Source of the DNA: Thermoplasmata archaeon
GTDB lineage: Archaea > Thermoplasmatota > Thermoplasmata > Lutacidiplasmatales > UBA184
Assembly (NCBI GenBank): GCA_028864975.1
Contig: JAGWLG010000023.1
Span: 1-53,519 of the forward strand
DNA length: 53,519 nucleotides
Direction of reading: 5' to 3'
Of this stretch, positions 8,717 through 17,574 are shown in pieces. How positions within the stretch are numbered: position 1 is the first letter of the stretch; each line of letters begins with the position of its first letter. Under the pieces are notes generated by a model. It saw nothing but the letters and a program-made list of their open reading frames with translations. It was not told the DNA's origin and did not search any database. Made by a program: the position numbers and the translations under genes.

Positions 8717-9145
8717 ATGAGGACGCGCCTGGACCCGAATGCGCGACATGAGATGATGTCTCGATTCAGGAAGCGCAACTCCGGTCCGGAACTTGCACTC
8801 CGACGTGAGCTACGAGCCCTCGGAGTTCGCTACTCTGCATACCCAGACCTGTTCGGGTCTCCGGATATCGTCCTGAAGGGCACTCGAACAGTGATCTTCG
8901 TACACGGCTGCTTCTGGCACGGATGCCCCCACCACTATCGGAGGCCTCAGACCTCTCAGCAGTACTGGACCGAGAAGCTTGAGCGAAACTGGGCCCGCGA
9001 CCGGCGGGTAGCCCGCAAGCTTCGCCGCGGCGGGTGGAGCGTCCTGACGGTGTGGGAGTGTGAGGTCAACAGGAGCGCGAGGCGAGTCGCCGAGCGGATT
9101 TTCGGCCGCGCGAATGCGAATCGCCATCGAGCTCAAGAATTATAG
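8717..9145 (+). CDS. vsr: Vsr family DNA mismatch/restriction endonuclease
   Basis: A 142-residue Vsr endonuclease. Visible family features are the N-terminal MSRFRKRNSGPELALRREL segment, the GSPDIVL motif with the catalytic aspartate near residue 50, FVHGCFWHGCPHHY with the catalytic and zinc-site histidines/cysteines at about 61-74, and the late WxVLTVWECEV motif. In bacteria Vsr nicks at T:G mismatches arising from deaminated Dcm sites; in cassettes with a methylase plus Z1 and DUF4420 proteins it may instead supply restriction activity. The ATG at 8717 gives the usual family length. It is followed after 48 bases by the cytosine methylase and is probably the first gene of the operon running to 15994. 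Confidence 0.93.
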   Translation: MRTRLDPNARHEMMSRFRKRNSGPELALRRELRALGVRYSAYPDLFGSPDIVLKGTRTVIFVHGCFWHGCPHHYRRPQTSQQYWTEKLERNWARDRRVARKLRRGGWSVLTVWECEVNRSARRVAERIFGRANANRHRAQEL

Positions 9146-9193
9146 GCATGCTACGCATCGAGTTCTCTCGAGTGTCTGTGGGGCGCTCGTGAC

Positions 9194-10687
9194 TTGGAGA
9201 GTCTGAAGTTCGTCGACCTCTTCGCTGGGCTCGGTGGGTTCCACCTCGCATTGCGGAAGCTCGAGCACGAGTGCGTCTTTGCTTCAGAGATTGACCCATT
9301 GCTTCGAGAGATCTACCTCAAGAATTTCCCCGAGATGAGTGGGGCACTCTTTGGAGACATTCGAGAGAGCTGGGACAAGATTCCCTCAAAGTTCGACATT
9401 CTTTGTGCTGGTTTTCCCTGCCAGCCTTTCTCGAAGTCAGGCGGACAGTTAGGAACTAGAGATGCGACAAGAGGAACTCTCTTCCATGACATAGTTCGTG
9501 TGCTCGAGAAGTGGACACCGAGCTACGTCATTCTGGAGAACGTGGGGAACTTCGAGCGGCACGATCGAGGGAACACCTGGCGGGTGGTCAGGGCTCAGCT
9601 ACAAAGGCTCGGCTACAACGTGAGGGCGACCGAGCATCGATCGCCACAGGCTCGGATTGATTGGCGAGATCGGAACGGTGGACCGAACCGGAAGCGCTTC
9701 AAGGTGGGAGCGGCGGCCAAGGTTGGCGGTGTAGGTCTCATCTCGCCACATCACTTCGGCTACCCTCAGCACCGTGAGAGGTTCTTTGTCGTTGCAAGCA
9801 AGGACTGGCTCCCTCTGGATCCTTTTCCGCGGCGAGACCGTCATTCAGTCACCTCACTCAAGGACATCATACAGGCCAGGTCTGAACTCTCATCAGGAGA
9901 CCGAACTGAGACGGCTCTAACGGACCGGCAGGAGCGGAACATCGATCACTGGAATCGGCTGGTTCACGCGATTCCGAAGTCAATCCCGATGCCGACCTTT
10001 CCGATATGGGGTGATGAGCTAGGTGCCACCTACCCGTTCGAGAAGAAGACGCCCTGGGCGACACGTCCCATCGTTCTTCGCCAGCACATCCGAGGTCGCA
10101 ACAAGTACCGGCGGCTTCGGAAGGCTGGGCTGCTGAAGGAGCTCCCAAGCTATGCGCAGGAAAGGGTTCCTGAGTTTCGAAGTTGGAAGAAGCACTATAT
10201 TCGAGAGAATCGGGCCTGGTGGTACGGCGTCAAGCGACACCTACCTGGAGGGTGGGTGGCCGAGTTGCGAGGGTTTCCCGCGTCGCTCCGGAAACTGGAA
10301 TGGAATGTGGGCGACGGAGAGCGCGATCTGTGGCAGTACGTTCTCCAATTCAGGCCTTCTGGGCTCCGTGTGAAGCGGTACACGAGCTCGCCGGCGCTCG
10401 TTGCCATGACCGCTACCCAGATTCCCTTGCTAGGCCCTGAGCACCGCTTCCTTACTCGAGCAGAGGGCCTGCGACTTCAACGCTTCCCGCCCGACTTTCA
10501 CATCCCTGAATCGCGCGAGAAGACATTCCAGGCCCTTGGAAATGCAGTTCATGTCGATGTCGCCCGAAACATCGCGAAGAGTCTCCTAAGCCCTTCCCGT
10601 GGGATGTTCGAGGTGGAGCGTGACCCCACCCCCTCGGATGGGACGGGTATGATGGCCGAACATGTCGCACGCTCCACTTCAGGCTGA
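9194..10687 (+). CDS. dcm: Dcm-type DNA (cytosine-5) methyltransferase
   Basis: A 497-residue C5-cytosine methyltransferase with the canonical motifs in order: FVDLFAGLGGFHLAL (SAM-binding motif I, residues 6-20), GFPCQPFS with the catalytic cysteine near 76, the ENV motif near 115, QHRERFFVVAS (motif VIII), a target-recognition region at about 225-400, RFLTRAEGLRLQRFP (motif IX) and ALGNAVHVDVA (motif X). It would transfer methyl groups from SAM to C5 of cytosine in a specific sequence and protect host DNA. The start is a TTG placed just before motif I; no in-frame ATG is available close by. The gene lies between vsr and the DUF262 gene. Confidence 0.95.
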   Translation: MESLKFVDLFAGLGGFHLALRKLEHECVFASEIDPLLREIYLKNFPEMSGALFGDIRESWDKIPSKFDILCAGFPCQPFSKSGGQLGTRDATRGTLFHDIVRVLEKWTPSYVILENVGNFERHDRGNTWRVVRAQLQRLGYNVRATEHRSPQARIDWRDRNGGPNRKRFKVGAAAKVGGVGLISPHHFGYPQHRERFFVVASKDWLPLDPFPRRDRHSVTSLKDIIQARSELSSGDRTETALTDRQERNIDHWNRLVHAIPKSIPMPTFPIWGDELGATYPFEKKTPWATRPIVLRQHIRGRNKYRRLRKAGLLKELPSYAQERVPEFRSWKKHYIRENRAWWYGVKRHLPGGWVAELRGFPASLRKLEWNVGDGERDLWQYVLQFRPSGLRVKRYTSSPALVAMTATQIPLLGPEHRFLTRAEGLRLQRFPPDFHIPESREKTFQALGNAVHVDVARNIAKSLLSPSRGMFEVERDPTPSDGTGMMAEHVARSTSG

Positions 10688-10826
10688 TGGTCCGGCCAGT
10701 CCTTTGGCTGCCCGGAGGGCGTCCGACCAACCCTTGACCTCCCGCCATCACATGGCCGGGCTTCCGTGATCGGCTCAGCAGCAAGAGTAAGTAGGCTGAT
10801 GCGATTGTGGGTGCGCAGGCGAGCGC

Positions 10827-12335
10827 ATGACAGACAGCGCTGTTTCTCCGACCTCGACATCGACCCGGACACGCGACGAGATGATGCAATTGATCGCGAT
10901 CAAGCTCGGCATCTCGATCCCTACTGCTGGGATGACTCCAAGCGAGTTCTGGAAGCAGGTTGCTCTCCAGAGAAACGTGGCCGACGCCCCTCCTGATCCC
11001 ACCCAAACCGCGAAGAAAGTGCTCGAGTCGCTGGATGAGCCCTGGGATACCGATTACGTCGAGGAGGATGGAGCGGCTCCCTCGGTGATGGCCTATGAGG
11101 CGCTCTACACCACCCTGAATCGTGTCTCCGAGTCGGCGGGTGTCGCAGAGGCCGCAGCTCCTGACGAATCGGAGGAAGGAGAAGACGAGGGGCTCGAGGA
11201 CCTCGCGGTAGAGGGAGAGGTCAAATCGGAACCGAAGCCCTTGGGAATCGAAACAATTGTCAGTAGAATACAGCGAGGTCAGATCGACCTGAACCCGGAG
11301 TGGCAACGCCGCTATGTTTGGCCGCCCAAGAAGCAACGGCGGCTCATTGAGTCCATCCTGCTGGGGCTGCCGATTCCCTCACTGTTGCTTTTCAAGGATG
11401 AGAAGACCGGGATCATGCATGTCATCGATGGCAAGCAGCGGCTCCAGACCATCGCCAATTTTTGTGCCAAGAAAGGGGACGCGAGGTTCAAGAGATTCAA
11501 GACGTTCCCACGAAGTGCCGAGGGGTGGCAACCCGGCCAGCCCCTCCACGAGGCGGCTTCAAAGTACTACGAAAACCTCGGACCGAAGTGGAAGACGCGT
11601 GTTGACGACACTGTCCTCCAGTTGCACGTCTTTACGGAACTGGAAGCTGAGAAGCTCTACCAGATCTTCAGTCGCTACAATACTGGCGCCGTGCAGTTGA
11701 AAGCCGTCGAGATTCGGAACGCTGTGTTTCAGCTCTCGAAGCTCCATCGGATGATGTGGAGGGTAGCGGGGGAGCATGGCGACGACTCGAAGTACCTCGA
11801 TGCACGGGAGCATGACCTGTCTCAGCAACTCCGCGAGATCATGCGGGGGAAAGTAGATCGCTACGGTGCCTACGACTTCATGGGGCGCTACTTTGCATTC
11901 GCCTACCAGTCCGCTGGGTCTGTGGCAAAGGCGACGTACGACTTCATGAAGGCGCACAAGGACGATCCCGAAGAGGAACTTGAGGAGCTTCGGACTGAGT
12001 TCCTTCTGGCGCTCGAGAGGGTCCTTTCCTGGTACGCGTATCCTCTCGTCAAGCCCAAGCCCGATGGTGAATTCCACCAGTTCCTGGCCACCGTCCAACT
12101 CGTCTCTACGACGCGGATGCTTGAACAGATAGAACAAGGAACGATCACCGAAGCGACGACAAGAGAACGCATTCAGGCTCACTGGGCGAAATTCGCTGAG
12201 GACACGCTCAGCATCAAACAGAACTCCACGAACTTCTGGACTCGTCAGAAGGACTGGATAGAGTGTGTTCAATCAGGCAATCCCCCTGTAGAACCGAAGG
12301 AGCTAGTCAAGCAAGCAGAGAGCGTTCCAGCGTAG
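10827..12335 (+). CDS. DUF262 (GmrS/ParB-like) protein
   Basis: A 502-residue protein. After an acidic N-terminal region of about 125 residues comes a DUF262 domain with the signature RGQIDLNPEWQRRYVWP, then SILLGLPIPSLLLF and the active-site-type DGKQRLQTI near 200-208. DUF262 is the ParB/Srx-like NTPase/nuclease domain found in GmrS of the GmrSD restriction system and in other defence proteins. The DUF1524 HNH nuclease domain (GmrD) is not visible in the C-terminal half, so this is a DUF262-only protein. It sits 11 bases before the Z1 gene. In related cassettes this slot is often held by a GHKL/MORC-type ATPase, so DUF262 may substitute for it; that is inference. Confidence 0.85.
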   Translation: MTDSAVSPTSTSTRTRDEMMQLIAIKLGISIPTAGMTPSEFWKQVALQRNVADAPPDPTQTAKKVLESLDEPWDTDYVEEDGAAPSVMAYEALYTTLNRVSESAGVAEAAAPDESEEGEDEGLEDLAVEGEVKSEPKPLGIETIVSRIQRGQIDLNPEWQRRYVWPPKKQRRLIESILLGLPIPSLLLFKDEKTGIMHVIDGKQRLQTIANFCAKKGDARFKRFKTFPRSAEGWQPGQPLHEAASKYYENLGPKWKTRVDDTVLQLHVFTELEAEKLYQIFSRYNTGAVQLKAVEIRNAVFQLSKLHRMMWRVAGEHGDDSKYLDAREHDLSQQLREIMRGKVDRYGAYDFMGRYFAFAYQSAGSVAKATYDFMKAHKDDPEEELEELRTEFLLALERVLSWYAYPLVKPKPDGEFHQFLATVQLVSTTRMLEQIEQGTITEATTRERIQAHWAKFAEDTLSIKQNSTNFWTRQKDWIECVQSGNPPVEPKELVKQAESVPA

Positions 12336-12346
12336 GCAGGTAGAGT

Positions 12347-14944
12347 ATGCCCGCTCAGCCCGCGCCCGAGAGTTCCTTCCTCTGGAGGAAGCCGCCCGCA
12401 CCCCCGGCACCGGGCAGTTTTGTCCCCCCAGGTCATGCGTGGTGGGACCAGCTCCAGGCCGCGCTTCCCAACCTGAGCAACGCGGGACGACAGGAACTGA
12501 CCCGGACCTCCCGGGAGATCCTGTCCCTCCTTCCTAGTCCACACGCTTGGGCGGATCGACCATCGCCCTACAAGGGGGTTGTTGTCGGCTCTGTCCAGAG
12601 CGGCAAGACCACCAGCATGATGGGGGTGGCCGCGACAGCGTTCGACAGCGGATTCAACATCGTAATTATCCTCTCAGGCTTGAAAGACGACCTGAGGCAG
12701 CAAACCGCGAAGCGCTTCAACACATCATTGATGCGGCAGAGTGACCCGATGGACTCCGGGAGCCGGACGACTCTCGGGGTCCCTCCTGGTCCTGGACCGC
12801 TCGGTGGGTTCGCTCTTCCATACGACCTCGATACCACGAAGTTCACCTTGCTCCAGCACCGGATGGACCAGGCTCTCCAGACGGGACAGCCCTGTCTCGT
12901 TGTGGTCAAGAAGGAGTCGCATAGCCTTTCCAGGCTCATAGGCGCGACTCGTGCACTCGTAGCTCGACGGCAGGCGGGAAGCACCCCCATTCTAGTCCTC
13001 GACGACGAATGTGACGAAGCAACGGTCTCGTCAGGAGCACCCGGGACCCACGTCATTCCGGAGCAGATTGCCAACTTGCTCGCCTTAGGAGGCGAGGTCA
13101 CCAAGGTAGCCTACATTGGCTACACGGCGACAGCTGCTGCCAATCTGCTTCAGGATCAGGCCGCCCCGCTCTTCCCGAACCACTTTGTCTACATGCTCCG
13201 GCACCCTGCCCGGGAGGACGGCCCGATTGAGTACCGGGAACCCAACCCGAACAACTGGTACACCGGTTCGACCGTCTTCTATGAGGAGTTCGGCCAAGAG
13301 CCTGGTGAAGACGAGAACTTCCTTGTATCAGCCGTTGTTCACCAGGATCATCTCACTCTCCCCCCGGAGAGCAATCCGAGCCTCATCGATGCTCTTCGGG
13401 CGTACTTTGTGAGTGGGGCAATGCGCCTCGTGCTCCAACCCGAGGCGAGTTTCGAAGACGCCGCCCACCCTCCGAATCCTCACTCAATGTTGATCCATAC
13501 ATCGCCCCAGATCGCAGACCATGTGAGGGTCGCAGAAGGGCTCCAGCGATTGTTCGGGGGCCAAGGTGCCGGCTTGAACAAGGACTGGACGTTCGACCCG
13601 ATCAAACTCGATGCGTGGTTTGCCGCAGACGAGACCCCTTGGCACGCATGGTACCTGCGGTTCGAGAAGACTCGTGACCGACTCTACACGACGTGGATGC
13701 GGGGCGGGGTGAATGCTCCTGTGAGCTGGGCCCAAGCCCGAGCGAAGCTTTCTACTGTCTTCAGAAACGCTCGGCTACGCATCGTGAATTCAGACGAAGA
13801 GGTGGGTTCTACGCTCGATTTTTCCCGGGGCATGGACGGGACCGGGAAGCCGCTGCTTCCGCGTGACGTCTACACGATCGTGCTGGGCGGCTCACGACTA
13901 TCTCGCGGGATAACGATTGACGGGCTCTGTGTCTCCTACTTCGCTAGGTGGGCTCCCGTACCAAAAGAAGACACGATACTGCAGATGAGTCGCTGGTTCG
14001 GATACCGAGGCAAGCATCTCGAATTCTGTCGGCTGTTTGTAAGCCCCCCAGCATTCAGGTACCTTGACAGCATGCATGAGCACGACCGTGAGCTTCGACT
14101 GGCGCTTGTCGAGATGATGGAGAAGCGGCTCGCACCTGCGGACGCTACGCTCCTGCTACGCGCCAATCCGCACTCACTGCCGACCTCCAAGCTCGGCGCC
14201 GCCACGAAGGTGGACATAAAGTTCGCGGGCAAGGGACAGGTTTTCAGAGGCGTGGAGTGCGGTCCCCTTGCCCTGAAGAACCAGGAGGTGGCTGTGGCCT
14301 TCGTGAGGGAAGTTCGTTCGAGAGCGCCTTCGGAGATTCGCCGTCTCGATGGCACCCCTCCTCGAGGCTGGATCAGCGAGAAGTGGACCCTGCTGGAGGT
14401 CGCCGATTGGCTAGACCGGCTCCAGTATACCGGACATAACCCCGACCCCTCACAGCGACCAATCAGGAATCATTACCGGCCCGTTGACCCTTCGAGACCG
14501 TGCGCGCTGAGATTTGAGAACCCATCCACGGATCCGTACGAAATGGCGGCCTATCTGAGAGCCTGGGATGCCGACGACGCCCTTCCGAAGCCGACTATTA
14601 ACGCAGGCTTCGCCACAGGCCGCATGGACCATGATACAGCACCGTTCAATTTTCCGTTGGCGGACCGTACCATCATGGAGGACGACATGCTCGTGGGTTC
14701 CTGGGAAGGCCGAGGAAATGGTTGGGAAGGCGACGCCAGGTTCGATGGCATCACTAGTGCGATGCTGAAGAAGGGCACTGCGAGCCGGCTCCAGGGGGCG
14801 CCTGGCCTCCTCCTCCTCTACATCATTCACAAGAACGCAACGGGCCGCGGGGACTTTGGCAAGACAAGACCCGCCCACACTCCTACATTCGGCATATCGC
14901 TCCCCGCCGGCGGCCCGACGCTTCGATGGATCGTCCCGGGATAG
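12347..14944 (+). CDS. Z1-domain superfamily II helicase-like ATPase
   Basis: An 865-residue Z1-domain protein. Walker A is GSVQSGKTTSMMG (about residues 82-94), the Walker B-like motif is LVLDDECDEA (about 217-226), followed by IGYTATAAANLL, and in the second half the Z1 hallmark GGSRLSRGITIDGL (about 513-526) and QMSRWFGYRG (about 545-554). Z1 ATPases occur in restriction-like cassettes with Dcm, Vsr, DUF4420 and MORC/MutL-type proteins and are thought to translocate on or remodel DNA for the nuclease partner. The gene is tightly packed between DUF262 (11-base gap) and DUF4420 (6-base gap), supporting a joint complex. Confidence 0.92.
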   Translation: MPAQPAPESSFLWRKPPAPPAPGSFVPPGHAWWDQLQAALPNLSNAGRQELTRTSREILSLLPSPHAWADRPSPYKGVVVGSVQSGKTTSMMGVAATAFDSGFNIVIILSGLKDDLRQQTAKRFNTSLMRQSDPMDSGSRTTLGVPPGPGPLGGFALPYDLDTTKFTLLQHRMDQALQTGQPCLVVVKKESHSLSRLIGATRALVARRQAGSTPILVLDDECDEATVSSGAPGTHVIPEQIANLLALGGEVTKVAYIGYTATAAANLLQDQAAPLFPNHFVYMLRHPAREDGPIEYREPNPNNWYTGSTVFYEEFGQEPGEDENFLVSAVVHQDHLTLPPESNPSLIDALRAYFVSGAMRLVLQPEASFEDAAHPPNPHSMLIHTSPQIADHVRVAEGLQRLFGGQGAGLNKDWTFDPIKLDAWFAADETPWHAWYLRFEKTRDRLYTTWMRGGVNAPVSWAQARAKLSTVFRNARLRIVNSDEEVGSTLDFSRGMDGTGKPLLPRDVYTIVLGGSRLSRGITIDGLCVSYFARWAPVPKEDTILQMSRWFGYRGKHLEFCRLFVSPPAFRYLDSMHEHDRELRLALVEMMEKRLAPADATLLLRANPHSLPTSKLGAATKVDIKFAGKGQVFRGVECGPLALKNQEVAVAFVREVRSRAPSEIRRLDGTPPRGWISEKWTLLEVADWLDRLQYTGHNPDPSQRPIRNHYRPVDPSRPCALRFENPSTDPYEMAAYLRAWDADDALPKPTINAGFATGRMDHDTAPFNFPLADRTIMEDDMLVGSWEGRGNGWEGDARFDGITSAMLKKGTASRLQGAPGLLLLYIIHKNATGRGDFGKTRPAHTPTFGISLPAGGPTLRWIVPG

Positions 14945-14950
14945 CCAACG

Positions 14951-15994
14951 ATGTCGAGTGTCGAGGCAATCGTAGACGAGCTGGAGGCTCTTCCACCCTC
15001 GTCTAACGACAATTGGTCGATCCGCACCTTGGTCCCTTCTCGGCTTCACCTGAGCCGCGGCATGAACGGCGAGTACGCTTTGTTCCTCGAAGGCGCAGCC
15101 GACGCCTTCGGAAAGCTCCCCCCTTTTCACGGGGTAGAGTACTCGCCTACGATCACCGCAGTTCCGACAGGACGGGTGTTCGGGGCGCTACGGCTCCAGT
15201 CCTCGGATGAACGGATTGGGAACAGGGTAATCGCGCACATTGCATATGAGCTCCAACGTCGCCTCGAGGCGAACCCAAGAGAGGCAGGTGAAGACCTGCT
15301 CAGATCGGTCGAGTGGGTTCTGCTCCTCCTAGGTGAGACTGAAGGCATCCTGCCTCCCGAAAGACGGCTGGGACTCATCGGGGAGTGCATTCTGTTGAGG
15401 CGTCTCCTACGTATCGGCCGCGGCAGCGGGCTGGGTCCCGAGACAGTTCTCGACCGGTGGTGGGGGTACTCTCCCGCGCGCCGGGACTTCGCTGCAATCG
15501 ATGTTGGAATCGAAGTGAAGACGACAGTGCACAACACGAGAACGCACCGGATGGGAATTGATCAACTCAAGCCGGAGAAGCCTACTGAGCGAGTGTATCT
15601 GTACTCAATCGGAATGAGGTCTGATCCCACTGCACCGAAGAAGCTCCCGGACTTCCTAAGGGACGTTGAGCTTGAGATGCTCGATCCGGTCTCCGGGAAG
15701 GAGCATGTCGCGGCTGTTGGGCGCTTCAGAGAGCTTCTCAAGAAGTATGGGTACGATCAGCGCTTCGAAGACGTGTATCGATCATCTCAAGGCTACCTCG
15801 CACCCCATCTCGAACCGTCATTGTTCGCGGAAAGCGACCTTGGTCGACTGAAGGAGGCTTCGTTTGTCGGCGGTGCACCTCCCCCCAACGCCTCGGCCAT
15901 CGTCTACGACCTAACGGTCGATTGCAGGTCGGTGCCCGATGCAGACTTGGTGCTGCTGGCACTCCTAACGAGCGCCCCAGCGAGCTACTCCTGA
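14951..15994 (+). CDS. DUF4420 PD-(D/E)XK-motif restriction protein
   Basis: A 347-residue protein of the PD-(D/E)XK-motif family usually found next to Z1 ATPases. The nuclease core reads GECILLRRLL at about 139-148, then WWGYSPARRDFAAIDVG and the catalytic strand IEVKTT near 186-191, followed by QLKP and VYLYSIG. The ExK triad with an upstream aspartate in RRDF is intact, so it is probably the DNA-cutting subunit of the vsr-dcm-DUF262-Z1 cassette. It is the last gene of the operon; the opposite-strand GIY-YIG gene ends 11 bases beyond it. Confidence 0.88.
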   Translation: MSSVEAIVDELEALPPSSNDNWSIRTLVPSRLHLSRGMNGEYALFLEGAADAFGKLPPFHGVEYSPTITAVPTGRVFGALRLQSSDERIGNRVIAHIAYELQRRLEANPREAGEDLLRSVEWVLLLLGETEGILPPERRLGLIGECILLRRLLRIGRGSGLGPETVLDRWWGYSPARRDFAAIDVGIEVKTTVHNTRTHRMGIDQLKPEKPTERVYLYSIGMRSDPTAPKKLPDFLRDVELEMLDPVSGKEHVAAVGRFRELLKKYGYDQRFEDVYRSSQGYLAPHLEPSLFAESDLGRLKEASFVGGAPPPNASAIVYDLTVDCRSVPDADLVLLALLTSAPASYS

Positions 15995-16004
15995 AGGAGT
16001 GGAC

Positions 16005-16568
16005 CTACCTCTGATCGCAGGGGCACTGAGGTAGCGCGCACCGGTTGCCCCTCCTCGCTCCTCCCCATGGTACTCGTCTGTCAACCCAGGCAGATCCAGG
16101 GGCTACGCCGAGTTCGTTTCGGTCCGAGAGATTAGGGATGTCCTCGGTATTCCAGGGATATCGATCTGGTGTAGTCAAAAGCTGCTCTCTCTCGAGTTCT
16201 ATCAGTCGAGTTTCGTGGAGTCCAGGAAGTGAGAGAGCACGCGCCCAAAGAGTGGCATGACCTGGAGCTTCCGTTGCACGGGTCAACTCGGGGTGGAAGC
16301 GATCCTCTGTCACTGCATGAGCGTGGGCTAGAACCCTTCTCGGAACGACCAGGCTTTCACCCAGGTAGACCTCCACAATTTGAGAGTTGGGAGATAGGCT
16401 CAGAGCAAGCTCGTAGAGTCCCGGTCCATCGTCCCTCGACACGAACCCGAGATCTTTGGCCAGCGACTCCTCATCGTGAAACCACTCCTTGTTCTGACGA
16501 ATCTCCACCCAATCGCTCCAGTTTCCTCGAAGCGGTGGGATGTGGTTGTCGTCGCCGCGATTCGCCAT
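16005..16568 (-). CDS. GIY-YIG nuclease-like protein
   Basis: A 187-residue protein with a recognisable but divergent GIY-YIG core: GLYELAL at 50-56, VYLGES at 67-72, conserved arginines at 77-78 in the following helix, a metal-binding glutamate candidate in RLIELERE (about 121-128) and an asparagine at 140 (YPWNTED). The family cuts DNA with one metal ion and occurs in homing, repair and restriction enzymes. The gene is the second of a two-gene minus-strand operon behind the DUF3883 protein (51-base gap). Its 3' end faces the DUF4420 gene, so it is separately controlled from the Z1 cassette. The C-terminal tail is basic and cysteine-containing and may be unstructured. Confidence 0.65.
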   Translation of the reverse strand: MANRGDDNHIPPLRGNWSDWVEIRQNKEWFHDEESLAKDLGFVSRDDGPGLYELALSLSPNSQIVEVYLGESLVVPRRVLAHAHAVTEDRFHPELTRATEAPGHATLWARALSLPGLHETRLIELEREQLLTTPDRYPWNTEDIPNLSDRNELGVAPGSAWVDRRVPWGGARRGNRCALPQCPCDQR

Positions 16569-16619
16569 ACGTCTGTGTCTTCAATCGCAGGTCCCACCAA
16601 GACGTTACCGCCGTCCGGT

Positions 16620-17444
16620 CTAGACCCAGCAACGGTACTGCTGCGCCTCCATCCGAAGGCTTGAGAGGTCGATCCGCTTGAGAAAGAATAGTCCAGGCGC
16701 GCTTCCGAACCGGAATACCCGAGCGATTCGATATTCCTCTTCGCAGGATCGAGCGAAGTCCAACTCTCCAGCGGAGAGGAAGAAGGGAGCGTGAGGGCCA
16801 AGTCGTGTCGTCTTCACTTCCACCAGCGAGGGCTCGCCGTCATCATTGAAGGACCGCAGGTCGTACCCAAGCCCGTCTCCCACCTCCTTGGAGACGTGTA
16901 CGATTCTTCGGGCCAGGTCGCTGAGCCCTGCGGCGTTGAGCCGCCTTTGCTCGAGGTCGAGGACGAACTCTTCCCCCGCGCGACCGAGCCTTCGGTTCAC
17001 GGCATCCCGTGCAGCATAGTCGATCCGAACGGCGTGCCGAGGTGGGAGGGGTGTGCGAAGCGGCGGGCGAGGCAGCGGTATGGGGCGCGGTACGATGATA
17101 GCCTTCCAATCCCTGACCGGTGGACGTGGGAGCGGCAGATCGCTCGGTCGTTCCACATGGAGCGGCGGCGCGGACGCCACGTGGGCAAGGACCTGTTGTG
17201 CGAGAAGTCCTTGGTAGTGCCCCTTCGGTTTGTACCCCTCGATCCGGGCGAGGTCGTTCTCGGCCAGGATCGCGCTCACATTCTGAAATTTGAGTTCGAC
17301 TGAGGCCCTCGTCCGGTTCTTGCAGACCTCACGCACCTTGCGGTTGAAGTCCGCCTTGACGTAGGGAGAGCCTGTCGCTTCAAGACCAAGCATCTCGAAG
17401 TAGGCGGAGACGACGGCGCGAACTTCCTCGGTAGACCAGCCCAT
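16620..17444 (-). CDS. DUF3883 (PD-(D/E)XK-like) domain protein
   Basis: A 274-residue protein. The C-terminal DUF3883 domain is clear: a leader helix with GRAGEEFVLDLE, then VSKEVGDGLGYDLRSF, the catalytic-type strand EVKTTR, and PFFLSAGELDFA with YRIARVF. DUF3883 is a PD-(D/E)XK-like domain frequent in defence genes and in C-terminal parts of restriction enzymes. The N-terminal third is helical and contains ELKFQNVSA and GYKPKGHYQ, resembling a small DNA-binding or adaptor module seen in HNH/EVE-type restriction proteins. It is transcribed divergently from the AspBHI-like gene with a 130-base shared upstream region and leads the GIY-YIG gene. Confidence 0.8.
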   Translation of the reverse strand: MGWSTEEVRAVVSAYFEMLGLEATGSPYVKADFNRKVREVCKNRTRASVELKFQNVSAILAENDLARIEGYKPKGHYQGLLAQQVLAHVASAPPLHVERPSDLPLPRPPVRDWKAIIVPRPIPLPRPPLRTPLPPRHAVRIDYAARDAVNRRLGRAGEEFVLDLEQRRLNAAGLSDLARRIVHVSKEVGDGLGYDLRSFNDDGEPSLVEVKTTRLGPHAPFFLSAGELDFARSCEEEYRIARVFRFGSAPGLFFLKRIDLSSLRMEAQQYRCWV

Positions 17445-17534
17445 GAAGGAGTCTCTCTCCAGTAGACATTAGTCGGCTTCCAGGTAAATCATTCGCCGCG
17501 GCGACTGGCTACCTGCTCGGGGGTCCACTAGGAC

Positions 17535-17556
17535 TGATCGATTGATTGATAGATCG
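17535..17556. promoter_or_regulatory. GATC/GATT repeat cluster in a divergent promoter
   Basis: Between the divergent DUF3883 and AspBHI-like genes lies tgatcgattgattgatagat, with GATC at both ends of short GATT/GATA repeats. It is the most AT-rich part of the 130-base gap and lies 20-40 bases upstream of the ATG at 17575. It may hold a promoter or operator for one or both genes. Confidence 0.35.
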
Positions 17557-17574
17557 GTTCGTGGTAGTCTCGGC

